From Apostichopus japonicus (taxonomy: Eukaryota; Echinodermata; Holothuroidea; Aspidochirotida; Stichopodidae), in the NCBI RefSeq assembly GCF_037975245.1, contig NC_092571.1:27852564-27916563 (forward strand): DNA of 64,000 bases, written 5' to 3'. The stretch's first letter is position 1, and every line of letters begins with the position of its first letter. The position numbers and the translations under genes were made by a program. The notes under the pieces are model-generated. The model saw only the letters and a program-made list of their open reading frames with translations, was not told the origin of the DNA and ran no database searches. Positions 23,501 through 38,500 of this stretch are shown piece after piece.

Positions 23501-26500
23501 ATAGGACCCTATCTTAGACGATACCACTGTTGAAAGACAGTTCTATTCTATTCTCTTTCATAAAACATAAGTTTTGGAGCGTGTGCAAAACAGGTCTGAC
23601 AAAGTGTGTTTTCTGTCCAAATTGGCCCGATTTGGACATAAATCGGTGAAAAAGTCACAGAATGAGATACAATTCTGGAATAAAAAATAGTAACTTTTGT
23701 TGGTCTATATGATATATTCTTGCTCTGGAAATTCCAGAGAAAAAGAACTTTGTTTGAAGACGCTGAAAAATTTTTAAGAGAAGAGAGAGTCCCACTTACT
23801 GTTACAATATCTCTATACATGTAATGTATTGAGATAAAAATCTTTCCACACTCTCATGGCTCTGTCATGTTAAGAAATGGTGCACGGTGGAACAGGGAAA
23901 CAGTAAATGCAGTTTAAGAATGTTGTACATCCCCATACTCTTTCCCTACCCTCCCCACCACAGCTTTGCAGTCACACTTGTGGTTTGTACTAATTTTCAT
24001 CTGCCTTAACTAGCCATTACCCCTTCCCTCTTTACACTCCCCCACCTCAGCCCCCCCCCCCGCCACCACTTTCTCATCTTTCTTACCTGGCGGATATCCT
24101 CCACGAATGCTTCCTTGTTGCCCTCGAATGGAGCGGTTGGTCCGTGGAGTTTCTTACTGGCAGCCACTCGCTCGTCCTTGAGCGATGAAAGACATCTGGA
24201 AAATACAGCCTCACCTGAAACGTGAGACAAACTTATTTATCAGCTTGGTCTAGACAACACAGCCTCACCTGTTTTCATTTTTTCAAAGTTTCATCAAGAG
24301 AATGGATAAACCATCTGTAGCAGCACCTAGTGTTTGCATTAACAATGTACATAGCCATTCAGTATCATAACTGAAAGTGTAACAGCAGGGATTGTAACCT
24401 TTCATGTATGGAAAAGAAACCCTAGTAATGCCTTCATCTATGAATGTAACAGGTAGCTGGCCACAGTAAAGAAAGAGAGTGCAACATGTAACCATGAGTG
24501 TGGCATGGTGGATATGCTTAGAACATGGATAGTTACAAATAACATATGAATGTCAAATACATTCCATACTCTAGGGCAGATATAGCAGTCAACTTAATAC
24601 CAAGAATACATAGTTATTGCTTACAACAGTAACACCACTTACTCCAGCGTGGATACCTTCATAGGAGTGGAGGATAGGTTCCCTTCTCCAGGGTGGACAC
24701 CAATAACAAAGTAGTTATTACTTATCTTTGAGCATACCAGGCATATATCATACACCGGAATAACTTACGTACCTATGAGTGTAACCGGCATTCCATACTC
24801 CAGGGCAGATATAGCAGTCCATTTACCAGTTCCCTTCTGTTGAATTAACAAAAACACAGAATGTGATTTCTAAATAGCATCCTACCAGATTCGATCAAAC
24901 TACATCTTGTTTGGTTCGAATTGTGATAGTATTGTCCTCCCCCCCCCAAAATTCAAATGGAATGGCTTCATCGGTTCAAACGGTTGAACCAAAAAACAAA
25001 CAAAAAGTATATGAAGGATGAGGATTTCACCTGCCACATGTAGTTTTCTTGACAATATCATGTACAGTTTACAACTACATTATAATATCTACATTCCCTA
25101 CCCCTTCCCTTTATCCCTTCTTTGTCCCTCCACTGTTTATCTCCTACCTCTCCTCTTACCCTGTTGGTTACTTTCTTTCTTCTCTCCATCCTGTGTCTAC
25201 TAATCCCCTTACATCTATCTCTTTGTGTTCACCATGCTCATTAACCTGTCTGTATTCTGTGTGTGTTTTTGTCCCTTCTGTTACTGTAACTTGTCATTTA
25301 GCCTTTGAAGAAGATCCTGCTAGGATCGAAACGTCAGGCCAACTTACTTTTACACATTCTCCTACATAGGCTCTCTAGTGGATAAGCAGTTTCCTAACAG
25401 TTTTATTTTTATTTCGTTTGCATTCTAACCTGACGGTGCAATTCTCCATTGCCTCTCTTCACCCAGGTGCATAAATGGGGACACACCAGGCATCTTGCAC
25501 ATAAAGTTAAGTGTGCTTGTTTGTGGCTGCACCCTTTGGGAAGGCCTCTAGGGGCATATATGCATGTGGCCCTGGGAGGAACTTATTTCAATTGTGCACA
25601 CTTCTGTGTGTGTGGGTGTAACCAGTTACTTAAGACCAAGGCATGTGATCAGGTCTTGGACATGATACAAAAGACTATAAACCTTCTTCTCCACCAACGT
25701 TTTTTATTTTTGTCATTTTTTGTGCTATATAACCAATTTGACCTGTAAATCCAAAAACACTTTGAAACACTTGAAGGAAAATAGCTGAAAGTCTATCAAA
25801 ATGGCTACCAAGGCTTCACTTCATTATTTGCTGTGGAAACATTTATTTGTCAAAGTAAATCTTGATATAATAATGGGATTTTAGTATCATAAACTATCCA
25901 AACATTTCTTCACAATCAAACCCCCCCCCCCCCCCCAAAGATGCTTTAATCAACGACAAATCAGATTTATAAAGCAGTTGATAAAAAATAGAAGTCTTGA
26001 AGCCCCTCACCTGGCCAGCAGAATCCTTGATTTTATCCACGAGATGTTTGCCGTCTGTGTCCTTGAATGCAAGGATATCTGTGGTGATCTCGATCAAGAA
26101 TGAATCCAATTCAGTCTTATTCCACTGACCAAACACCTCAAAAATAAAGAAATAAAAATCTTAATATTATACTTAAAAGCGACCAGATTGATATTTCCTT
26201 AGAACTTTCAGAACAGGTTTACACAATGCAAGCCTTTTTTTGATTGTTTAGGGTTCCATCCAGCCATAACACAAAAGTTTCAAAGTTGGCTCTATCGGTA
26301 TTGTATTATATGCTTGGCTTGGATTGTGTTGGGTGTGCTAAAAGGTAGAAACACACAAATCTCATACTTTCATCAAAAGTGTCAAATCAGCACATTTTCA
26401 GCACAAGTCATTTTATCTGTGAAGTTGGTTCCAAACACACATACGTACATATATGTCATTGATGTTACACTTTTTGCAGCAAATGTAAACATTGCCAAAT

Positions 26501-29500
26501 ATTTTTGTCAAAGTAACAGGAAATCAGCTAATATCTGAAATTACCTAGCACAACGCTATGCAAAAATGGGCAAAATTGCTACACGCATCCAAAGATGAAT
26601 AGCTGGTTTGGCAAGGGATTCTTAATGGTTGAAGTATTTACTGATAACCAACATACACAATACCGCCAAAATGCTACATAAATTTCAACATTTTATTTTC
26701 TGAAACCATCTTCAAATTCCTGGGAATGAGTGTTACACATGGACTATGAAACAGAAGAACCATACAAAAAAAAATTTCTTGTCTTTCCTTGAAAAATGAA
26801 AAAGTTCCTTAGAGGAAATGAAAAAAACACTCACTTCGCTAATTTTATCATTGTCCAAACCGAGGGCGCCCTTCATGACATGGTACGCCTCACAAATGAG
26901 TTGCATGTCACCATACTCGATACCATTGTGAACCATCTTAACAAAGTGACCTGCACCTTCTTCCCCCACCTGACGAAGTGAAAGAGAAAATTTGTCAGTT
27001 ACGAGACCCTTTGTCAAACAGGTCTCCTGTGACAAACAGACAGAAGTACTCAGACAGCCTATTACAAAGAGAACTTAGCCAATGACAAACAGTCTTCAAA
27101 GGTCACCAGGTCACCATAGACATGAAAGAGCAGGAGTGAGGTAAGGAGTGAGGTAAGATGTGAGGAGACAGGTAAGCAAGGAAGTGCATTATATACGTGT
27201 CCACACAGCAAATCAAGCATTGGTATTAGTGGATTTGTGTGTTCCAACAATAATGACCGACATAGAATAGGAGTCAACTCATTGTGTTTACAATGAGCAC
27301 AAATGTGAGACAAACCTTAGGCAGATATGAACCATATTGGCAGAGAATTGTGTATAGAGTACACTAATGTGATAATCAACTGTACATATATTAACAGATA
27401 ACTCTAGTTTTCTCTATATTAAGTTTGTTTTGTTCTGTTCTAGTCAGGTGAATCTCTGTGGTTCATGTTTTTAAGTAGCAATTGATATGGGGAAAGGGGG
27501 GGGGGAGGGAGAGGGAGACAAAATTGCTTCTGTATTGTTGTTCATTTCATGTACTAGCATTACAGTAGCCCTGGCTTAGTTGTGCAATTTATTGTAAGGT
27601 TAATTTGGGTTCACTTTCAGTATTGCATAATGAGAGTAACAGAAAGAGTCTGTCAGTTATATCTGGGTTCTAGAAATAGGCCAGTTATCATACCAGCTTA
27701 GTTTTTAACCTTTTTACCTTGAATGGGTGGGATATAATTATTACTCTGTGGGAACTTGTGGAATAATTGTTCACATTGCTATTAGATGATTTCAACAGTC
27801 CTCCCATTTTTGTTCTGAGAATGTAATTCTTGGGTCTGATATCGAAATAATGATTCAAGACCTTATAAATGCAATAGTTAATTGACAAGGTATATACATA
27901 GAAAATATTGTCAATTCTACTCAAAATTTCTGATCGATAAACACACGTAGGCACTTAAGATGGTAGAATGAGAAGAAGGGACATGAAGGGTGCACAGTGT
28001 TAAAAGTTAACCATGGAGGCACGGTAGAATGGGTGCTAAGGTTGTGAGGAGACAGGTAAGCGAGGAGCGCAGTATGTATGTATGTATATGTGGTCTTCCC
28101 GCAAGCAGGAACTCGCGAATTCTCGCGAACTCGCGAGCTCGCGAACAGTAAATTATACGTATATAGAAAATGTTGTCAATTCTACTCACCCAGTCGCAAC
28201 ACGGTTCAGTTCCGACCTTGGCAGCAATGCCCTGAAAGATGGGCTTAATATGAGGCCTGAAAATTAAAACAAAAGTCACATATCAAATATATCTCTCTAT
28301 GATGCTCTCCATATGTGCTCTGTGTATCCTCATTAATCAATAAAAAAAAATATCAAAAATAAATAAATAAATAAATTCTTCCTTTTCCTGCATGAAAAGA
28401 TGTTTTGCTTACCAAGCTTCAGGGGAACCACCAGGCATAAGAGAGGGTCCATACCGGGCGCCATCTTCACCACCACTGACTCCACTTCCAACAAACAGCA
28501 TGCCTTTCTCTTCCAGAGACTTGCAGCGACGCTAAAAAAATACAAAAACAAACGTATTATCCCGTTGGACATATAAAATTGAATGAGCTTCGAGCTCTAA
28601 TTGTAAGGTGGATACCACAGTTTGATGGAGATTTATGTTGTTGCTTATATATATAATTTCTTCTCCCTGATATTCAAATTCTTAGCTTGATACGTTGCAA
28701 TACCTATGGAGCAACCTTGAGGGTATCTGATAAATATTTGATTTTACTGATGGAAAATCTTTACCAACATAGTAGACTGTGATAATTGCCAACATATCGG
28801 CCGCTATTATTTAAAAAGTATACTTCATGATAAGATGATCTCATTTGGAATATCTTATCCTCTGTTTCCGATCTTACTTTGCTCTTACTACTCTCTAAGC
28901 ATTCGTATTCTTTCTTTTCTCTTCCCCGTTTTTGGGGGGGGGGGTGGGGGAACAGGGTGAGGGTGCATTGTTAAGCATTTTTTGAAAGTTTCAGTTTCTG
29001 AAATATTATACTTAACTTGTGGCAAGAGATAAAAACTTGTTAAACACTTTAACCTATTTTTTTTTCCCTTAAAGTCACAGTGGTATGCTGACATTACAAA
29101 ATAAACACTTGCCTATCAGTAAAACACCGCCCGGTGCTCAAGTTTTGATTCATTACAACAGTTTATGAGAGGCCGAAAACTTATACATATAAATCTATGC
29201 TGAGAAATGGGTGGACCCAATTACTGCAAGAATGGACTTCCGTATACAACTCTGCAGAAGAGATGCCAGTGGCTCTGAAGGAATTTTGCAGCTGGACGAC
29301 TCGGGGGGAGGAGGGGGGAACTAACCCCTCAGATATGAGCTGTACAGTCAAGAGAGGAACCGTGAAGGAGAAGCCTTGCTGGGAAGTCTCTTCTTGAGTC
29401 AAGCTTTCAAAACCCAACGGTATGTCTTATTTTTCTTGTCGGGTCAGGTAGAGGGTGGAATGCTTACCAGAGTGTCTTGGTATTCGGAGTTACCACCATC

Positions 29501-32500
29501 AATAATGATGTCACCAGCCTCCAACAATGGAACCTATTGGCAAGAGATAATTTAATCCAAAAAGTCAAGTGACCATTTATACACCCACCTGTGTGCCTGA
29601 TATTTAAAAGTATTATGGGCAAAGAGTAAAGAAATTTATGGCTAAGACCATGCAGATTTGAGCCAGCGACCTCTGGATAACAAAGACCAGAGGGTCACTG
29701 GTCCTTTGCTCTTATCCATTGTTTGCAATTTCCCATTCAGTTTTCTGTTGTTCATACCCCTATTAACCCTACTCTCTCAGCTTGGTGCCAAACTATCTTA
29801 CAAGTGTCCACTTCCAAGGTACCTGTACTATTCATCACAAACTCTCACAGATTTCAAAACAGCCAGCAACAACACTACTTAGCCTGACCACAATGTTGTA
29901 TTAAGTCGTGATACATAAACACCTTGCTTCGTTTGCGGGTAAAAATCTGACATCCACAATGTTGCCCAACTGAAACTTTTTTCTAAAATATCTCAAACCT
30001 GTCAATGTTTGCATATTCATTAGTGACGAGCAATCCAGCCTCATCAAAACATTAGCACTTATTGTCCTATCAGGGCTTCCAGCTGTGGACTCTGACTTAT
30101 GATTCTACCAAAGTGTCTAGAAACAACTTCCGAACATTCACTTATGGTTAACTCCAGTCACCAGTTCTCTCTACAGTAGATGTGGTAGAAGGAGAACTTG
30201 TGCTAATCTTGTGAGGAGACAGGTTAGCGAAGCAAACTATACACTAACATATCCCATTAAGAACCAAAGACCAAACCTCTACTCATTGCCATGATCAATG
30301 TCCTCAAAATAAGCATAGTGATTCTTACCCATATCCCTCACACTAACCCCTCAATCCTCACCACACCCCCCACAACTCCCACTCCCATTACTCTCGTACA
30401 AACCCTACTTCTCACCAGTTTTTCAATAAATGCGTCCACAGCAGCGCCGGCCTTCACCAGCATCATGACCCTCCTAGGTTTCTTCAGGGTCGCCACCATC
30501 TCCTCCAGGTATTTAGCCCCAATCACTTTTGTACCCTTGGCCTCGTTAGCCAAGAACTTCTCCACTTTGTCGACCGTACGATTGTAGGCACAAACCTAGA
30601 GGGGGGTAGAAACAGTAGAAAAACACCATTGAACAACTGATTAAAGACAAGGTTGAAACTGAACCACAGAGGAAGAAATTTAGTTCAATGTATCAGACAT
30701 CACTGTGACATGTCTGCATTTAGATTACAAGTAGTTACATGTTATTACTCTGTAGTTATGGTATTGTAACAATGACTCCGTCTGCCCAAGTACTATTGAA
30801 ATCAGGCCCGTCGCACCCGCTACGGTAGGTACGGTATTTACCGTACCACTTTTCAGCTAAAAAAAAAGAGAGAGGGGGAGAAGAAAATAGGTGAGGGAGT
30901 TAGAAAATACAGTTCGAATCAATAAAAAGCACGAGTCTTCATGACCAAAGCCGACCCTCTGTACCATCATTGTGTCCTATGATGCGATGAGCCCCGGATG
31001 AGCCGGCACGAATTATTCAACGAATCTCAAGTTGTAACTGGGGCGATAGGGGCCTACGATTCGAGTCGCACCGAATTTCCCCAAACCCCCGAATTCCCCC
31101 CATTTCCCTAAGAAGGTGTCAAACCCGGAGATGTTTTACTTAGATGAGCAGTGTAAAAGTAAATACCATCCGGATAATTAGGGCAACGTACAATGTATAG
31201 GGCGTACCTGCGCTGCGCTACACCGGCAACTCAACGCAAAGGAAAGTGCCAGCCAGATTAGTTTCTGGTTCGGCCGCGGATATCATGCCTCCAGAATCAG
31301 TGGAGGACTACTTCAGGCGAATATACCTGGAGGCAGTTGACACCATTGTCAACTGCATCCGCGATAGATTTGATCAGGAGGGTTACAAAATCTACTCAAA
31401 ACTACAGCAGCTGCTTCTCAAAACGTGTAACCAACAACATGTTGACGAAGAACTGTTAAAATTCGTATGTGACTTTTACGGCGAGGATCTCCGTAAGGGC
31501 GAGCTCAGAGTCCAACTAGAAACCCTTGGGGAAACCATGGAAGCTACGGCCAAACAATCAGAGTGGACTTTGCCAGAGGTTGTTGACCACATGCGAGGGT
31601 TGAGTTTCGGTAATCGTGAGCTCCTCTCACAAGTGTGCACGCTTGTCAAACTAATTTTAGTGATGCCTGCGACAGATGCAGTAAGTGAACGCTCATTTAG
31701 TGCTATGAGTGTAAAGAGTTACTTAAGGTCTACAATGACCCAGCAGCGACTCAACCACCTTATGATCTTACATGTACACAAAGATTATGCGGATCGATTG
31801 AATCTAGTTGATGCAGCCAACGAATTTACCAGTGCCAAAGACCATCGACGCTCGGTGTTTGGTACTTTCCATTGATTTGAGTTCGCAGTAGAACGCTGCA
31901 CACTAACCGATAGCCGGTGCTCCTTTTAACAGCGCCCATGCCCAGGAGCCCATGCTCTTCAGTATAGTAGTCGTTGTGATACCGGGAGCTTATAGGAGCA
32001 TTAATTCCAGGAAGAAAGAGGGCTAAATTATACGAAAAATGCTCACATTTGCTGACCCTACAACTCTAATCCTCAACCCTAACAAAGGATACAGTAGATC
32101 ATCCTATACAACTGAATTGCTACAGGCAATCGGGTAATATCCTATATTCTGCGCCCCAACTGCAGAAAGAACAATGCTTGGAATTTGGAAATTGGAAAAA
32201 GTACTGCAGTATGGAGAGGATTCCACCCAGGTGTTGGTTGTCACCAACGCCGTAACGAAATAATCATTGTTAACGTTTATTGCATAATTTCAAAAGCCTC
32301 ACAGAGACTAACCGCACTCGGCGAAATCTTTGCTCACCCACAAAACATTTTTGAGGCCCTAACCTCAAAGGAAGGTAGACTAATTGAGGAATCATTTTAG
32401 ATAATCGTAACACTCATAAGAACTAGCAAAATTATCAAATTCGGATAAACTGTAACTATTCAGGTGCGTATCCAGGGGGGGGCGTTGGGGGCGCGCGCCC

Positions 32501-35500
32501 CCCAGGTAAGGAAAAGAGGAGAGAAAAAAAAGAGAAGAAAAAAGGGAAAAGGAGGGGAAAAAAGAAAAGGAGGAGAGGAAGGAAGGGAAAAGAAAAAGAA
32601 AAAAGAGAGAAAAGGGAGAAAAGGAGGGAGCAGAAGATAGCCAAGACCTCGGGAAGAGAAAGATCCCTATTATATACACAGGGTAGCCAGTGACAGATCA
32701 AGGATTACGGAGGGGGTGTGCGCCTCACCCTACCCCTTACCCCGACAACTCCATTTTTGACGTTCCGTTTTTCCTCTCTCACTAATGTACTTGAACTCGA
32801 ACGAGTCGTCGGGGAACATAACGCATTTCGGGAAGGGGGCGACCGCCCCCCCCCCCCCGAGCAAATTTTCTTTATGACATCGCTAGTAATTTCAAAATAG
32901 ACAATGCTTAGATGCAACTTACAAGGCCTGGGAAGTGTCATTTCCAGCGATCTGGGAGGCATTTTCGGCCAAAATTTTTCTTGTACGCTTCGCGCCAACT
33001 CATGGTGGCGCTTCGCTTAGATAGTTTGCTTACAGGCTTCGCCCTCCCTTGGCAATTACTCGCTTTGTTCGAATTTGTAAAGCAAAGAGCAGATATAACA
33101 TCATATCAATGAGCATTGAAATGCAAGATCGGTCATTACATTGTATGGCATCGTGTACCGCACGGTCCGTCAAAGTTGCACAGTATACCGCCGGATGCTA
33201 ATGTAAACAACCAAATGTCTTATGTAGATGGACAAAAAGCATACAGATCCATTTATGTCAAAACTCTCTTCTACAGTAGTAATGTCGGCCAAGCTTACAA
33301 CTTTATTTCAATTACCAAGGAGATCATTTTAAGCTATTCATTGCTATTTATTTTTCTTTCAGTAGGTGCCCGAAAAAAATGGGGAAACAATTGGGGGGGG
33401 GGGCTGCAGCCCCCGCCTCCTACGGGACCTACGCCTATGAGTGAAGTGTTCGCTTTCGATATACCTGATATCGGAAATATCTGCTATTTTTCTGTTCCTT
33501 CAACCAAGTTTTGTAAAAGCCATTATAAGAGGTTGCAATATTTCTACACCAATAAATTAACTCTGTCCGAATTTTCCAAAATTTCCTCACCAACATTCTT
33601 CATCATACTTTCCTCTACTCGTTCAATTTTCACCTGTCTGTTAGGGGTTCAAGGAGGTTTTTCTATATTGGTTGTCTATAGATTGAATTTTGTGCAACAT
33701 TATGGGTATGTTTTCAAGTGATTTTATTCACGAGAAAAGGGAATTTTCAAATTCTCAACAAGTAATGGGCTTAAAACCTTCAAAAGTGGGGCTTTCGTAT
33801 ATTGTGGGCCGTGACGTAGAATAACCTACAAAAGCAATGATCCATAGGACATGCAATCAGGTCGAACATGATGTGTGACTGGTGACAATCTTCAAAAAGG
33901 TTATGGATGGAAAAAAACTTTTGGGAAATACTTGGTTCTCAGGCAAAAGTGTACATCTGGTTGCTCATTTTCAAGCCCGAGAAGTGCCATTTCCGGTGAT
34001 CTGGGGGGTATCAAAACCAGAAATTTTCTTGTACGCTCCGCGCCAACCGATGGTGGCGCTCCGCTTAGATAGTAATTCGCGCCCCCGGGTTAGAAAATCC
34101 TGGATACGCGCCTGCTATTACAGTACAGGCAGTTCTGAACCTTTCATTTATTTTTACTGGCGTAACGACGGTGCGGCCGTCCCGCCACTAAGTTGGAAAA
34201 GACCTCCAGCCCGTCGGAATTTCTACCATTCATACCCCTACTATAAGACCCTAGCTAGTAGCTATACCGCCCTGCATACACTTTGTAAGTTTAAAGTGCT
34301 ATATGCTCTTCCGGTGCAGCTGTGAAGGACATGGGCGCGAGAAGGTAGAACATCCATGACTAAAGATGGGATTCTTCAGTTCATGTAGTTATAAATGAAA
34401 AAATACTGAGTTCGCAGGAGGAAAGTGTACAACATCGTGGCCAAATTTTGCCCCGCAAGTGCCATTTCCAGCCATCTGGGCGGTTAGAAGATTCAAAAAT
34501 TTTCTTGTACGATCCGCGCCAACCGATGGTGGCGCTCCGCTTAGATAGTAAATCGAACCGGTCAACAAAAATACCGTACCACTTTCAAATACCTTCCGAC
34601 GGGCCTGATTGAAATAATATAGAAAGATCCATTGGGCGCCTCAAAAATGTTCCAATACATTCAAAAGAAAGCCCTGCCCTGTACTTGTGGGTAACAGACA
34701 AAGTTTAGCCCCTAATGTGTACAGTGACTGACATGTAACAGGAAGATAGTGAACTTACAATGTCTGGAAATGAAAGAAAAACATTCCCTTACACCTAGGC
34801 AGGTTGGTCAGCACTGAAATGATCAAGCCTTGACCTGCCAGTATCCACTGGCAAGGTCTTAGTCTGAGAACCATTGAGAATCAGCAATGGAACCAAGCTC
34901 TCTTCAATACGAAGCAAGAGACGTATCAAGTCTTTCTGTGTAATGCACTAAGGCTTTTCTTTAGTCACAGTTGGTTCACCCTTTGTGGTGATGGCATGGA
35001 GCATGTACTGTAGCAAAGGGAGGTTACAGTGTATTCACCAAGTAGGGTAGTGTTGCTCACTTGTATCGTGATAGCATGCACTATGCAACAAGGGGAGGGA
35101 GTTGAGCTGGAAGGCACTGTATAGGGAAGGGTAGGTTTATAATATAAAAGGCATACATAATGTATTTGCATACTGTGATGTCATACTCACCACAAAGCCA
35201 TGGTCATTCATATTCAAGATCAGGTTCTGGCCCTGGAAATGAATATAGATAATAGATTTATGATTCACATACAGGCTACAGTACAGTATTACTGTATATA
35301 AGAATTTCAGACTGTGTGATCATGATGTTTACCGCTCTTACGTATATCATCCGCACTGAGTTAGTCTATTACATGACAGTAATTATGTACAGTCCTGAGA
35401 CAGCAAAGTGTTCAAGGGAAAGAAAAAGATCATTGCTTTCGTGGCCTGTTTGCCAGTAAATAAAAACGCACAAGTTTTGATTTTGCTGTCAGTACCCTTG

Positions 35501-38500
35501 GAGAATATAAACACACCACATTGAAGTCGGGCAACAATCCGATCCCCAGTTAAAAATTTGCATGATATCCTTAGATAACATATAAGCCATGTGCGACACT
35601 ACTGTATATTTTCAGCAAATGTTTTGGGCTGCTCCTACAAGCCAGTTTTGATGTGTGATAGATACTGTAGTAGTTTGAGGGATATGCTACTAGGAACTTC
35701 CTGGGAATCAATAAGCACTTGTACACAGTGAAGGTTAAGCTCATACAGCGTTAACAGGACTGGTCTTATTTTATGAGCAACATTGTTCAATCTGTCCATT
35801 TTTTAGTTTCCAGAAAGGAAAACTATACAGTCACTCTTTACAGACCTTCCAAATATGGGGGGGGGGGGGGGGAGCACTGATTGCAAAGTTTGCAATGACT
35901 GTGACGGGGATCACAAATTACTATTACGGATACACTCGTTCAACACGGCAGCACACCGAAATGTTGTACACTCAAAGCCGAAGTGCATTAAGCAGGTCAC
36001 ACATACAGAGTCTATGCATACTAAGAACTTCAATACCTCGAGCCCTTGTTACCTTTTGGGAATCGTTTCATACTGTAGTTTTGATCTAATACATAAGTAT
36101 GAATGGAAACAAGCAATATTCTGTCAACTAAGCAATATTCTGTTATTCCAAGGTCCTTTGTTTTTGTCAATAGGCGTGAGACCCACCCCTCGATTACAGT
36201 AATACTTGGTACTCAGTATTAAGCCTCCATAAAGTTGATCTACACAATATTAAAGTAAACAGACAGATGTTATAATTTAGTAGAAGTTCATTTCCCTTCA
36301 ATTTTCCTTTGGAGTGTTGTTTTAGGAAAGCTCTGAGAACAGCTCCAATTAGACCTCACCATTTAGCCTATAATGGCTTCCTACACCCCAAACGGCACAG
36401 ATTTTATTATAAAATTTACAAGATGAAAGCTCTTCTCCTTTAACATGGGTAGAGACTAGAGACACTAACTATACTGTTGTGCTTTGTTTTTAAGTTTACT
36501 ATCTATGACCCCATATGACACGTCTATAGATATTCCTGTATACAGTAGGTCAATAGATCTGTGTCCTGTAAATATTTCCTTTTAGTCTGTAAAATGTTCT
36601 GCCTGAGAGAGTATCCATTCAGGCACCTGGCTGCCTCGAACAATAGCTTGCATAGGTCACCAACTCACCAACTACAGGTAACGCTCTAGGAACTTGTCAA
36701 TATAAATGTACTTTAAGTATATGTACATAACAATACTGTATACCGTACGTACTAAGAATCAGGCACTGACTGATAACACTGTATGTGTCTACAGGTTGAC
36801 TTGCAATTCCATCACACTATTTCTTCATACATACATACAGGGTAGGGCTATTGTAGTATTCCAAGACATCCAAACTTCACATACTTAGAAGAAGAATTGT
36901 AAGGTTTCTTTTTAATTGTACATAAGTACATTTTGAGGGCAAGGGAGTAGAGAAAACATTCATGTGAGCCTTATAACATTCTTGTCAAGTCTTTAAAAGT
37001 TTGAACTGGTCACTTGATTTTCACAGGCTCTATGGTGATATAAATATAGCTCTTGAACTGGAACTGCAACTTAATTACTCAAATATAACCAGTGTACCCT
37101 TAATTCCCATACCAAACACACACACACGTACATTAATTTATGTACATATGAATTGTTGAACTAAGTTTGATCTTGCCCTCCAAGTCAAAATGTGCATTGA
37201 ACAAAAAGGGTGTTAAAAGAGGTTGGGAACAAATTTCATAGAGTGTACAGCTGTTGTGAATCTAATTCATGTCCTCAAATTTGGAACACCTCTCCTCCCA
37301 CCCCTCCCCCTTTACCCTGATTTTCATATCTTATATGATGCCAGTTGCAGAAATGTAACAACCCACACCACCACTTCCCGACAAACAGTACCTAATAACA
37401 TTCACAAACTGTGCTCTCACCTCACAAGTTTTATCTGTTTGTAAATACTGAACATTCATCATCTACAGTTTTTCAACTTTTACTACACTACTGTTGGCCG
37501 TGAGTCATGAACGAGAAGTAAACAATATCACTTTCTCTTCTAAGCTTGAAAAATAATATTTTAATAAACGAGACTCACCCCCCCCCCATTTTTAATTCAA
37601 TGTAACACTCTTGTACAACAAAACCAACATGGAAAAAGGGTGAGAAGTAATTGATTTCTTGTGTGAGATGCACCCACAAACTGACACCAGTAAAACACAT
37701 GTGATGAGATGATCAGGAGGCCACCTGGTTCAAATCAATCTACAAATGTTTTTGCCAAATTACAGTTTCCCTCTGATGAGTGAAGTTTAGGACACATTGT
37801 TGGTAAAATTAATCGATATTAGACCTCGACTGTTATTGAACTGTTTTATTCAGACAGAGTTTAAATTAATCGGAAAACTTTCTCCAGACACATTCCAAAT
37901 CGAATCTTTTTTTATCAAATTAATGGATACTGAATACTACGGTATGAAAGCTTCAATGCCATTCAGTGATATACTGCATACAGTGTGTTTCCTATTAATA
38001 CCCAATGTCAAAGATGCTGTATGTACTAGGATAGAACTATATTACCTTGAACACCCTTAAAGTTTAAACATGTCTGAGTTTTGGGTATTTACAAATGGCA
38101 ATACTTACATATCTTCATGATACGTATGCAATCCAATCTACCTTACAGGTTTACCCTACACAACTTGGTAACAGTTTAGGCTCCATTGATCTGTATCTGA
38201 GTCAATGCAAGCTTTCTCTTCCATCTGAATTAACTACCTTTCTGAAGACCTACAGTATGTTAATTGTGTGTACAGTACTTCTCCCTCAGATGATGTACTA
38301 TATCTGGGTAAATGGGTACCAGGTCACTGTAGACATGATAAATCCAGAGTGTAGTAGTTGAAAGGAGACAGGTAAGCCAGGCAGCCATCAACAACCCATT
38401 CATAAATCTCAAGGGATCACTGAGGTTGAATACTTACCATGACGGCCAGACCAATCAAAGCGATGTCAGCACTGTAAGAGAGAAAATATGGATGCAAAAA

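Larger units (their letters stand above)
30803..34607 (+). mobile_element. 3.8-kb hAT transposon with broken transposase, in PGD intron 3
   Basis: The 11-bp terminal inverted repeats are perfect (CAGGCCCGTCG), with a shared subterminal GTACGGTATTT. The element is flanked by the perfect 8-bp target duplication ATTGAAAT (30,795-30,802 and 34,608-34,615). It encodes the C-terminal part of a hAT transposase at 31,201-31,875 on the plus strand, antisense to PGD. Within it lie further repeat modules, including a nested inverted-repeat unit at 32,461-34,114. It is probably immobile without a helper, because most of the transposase is missing. Confidence 0.92.

Noticed and set aside
30291-30587. 98-codon plus-strand ORF
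   Set aside because: It is antisense to PGD exon 4, whose [15 protein letters not shown] frame is clearly the coding one.
32392-32701. Phe/Ser-rich ORFs
   Set aside because: Product of a purine-rich low-complexity tract inside the transposon.
33116-33721. 201-codon plus-strand ORF inside the hAT element
   Set aside because: No similarity to transposase or other families. It runs through G- and C-tracts of repeat sequence.
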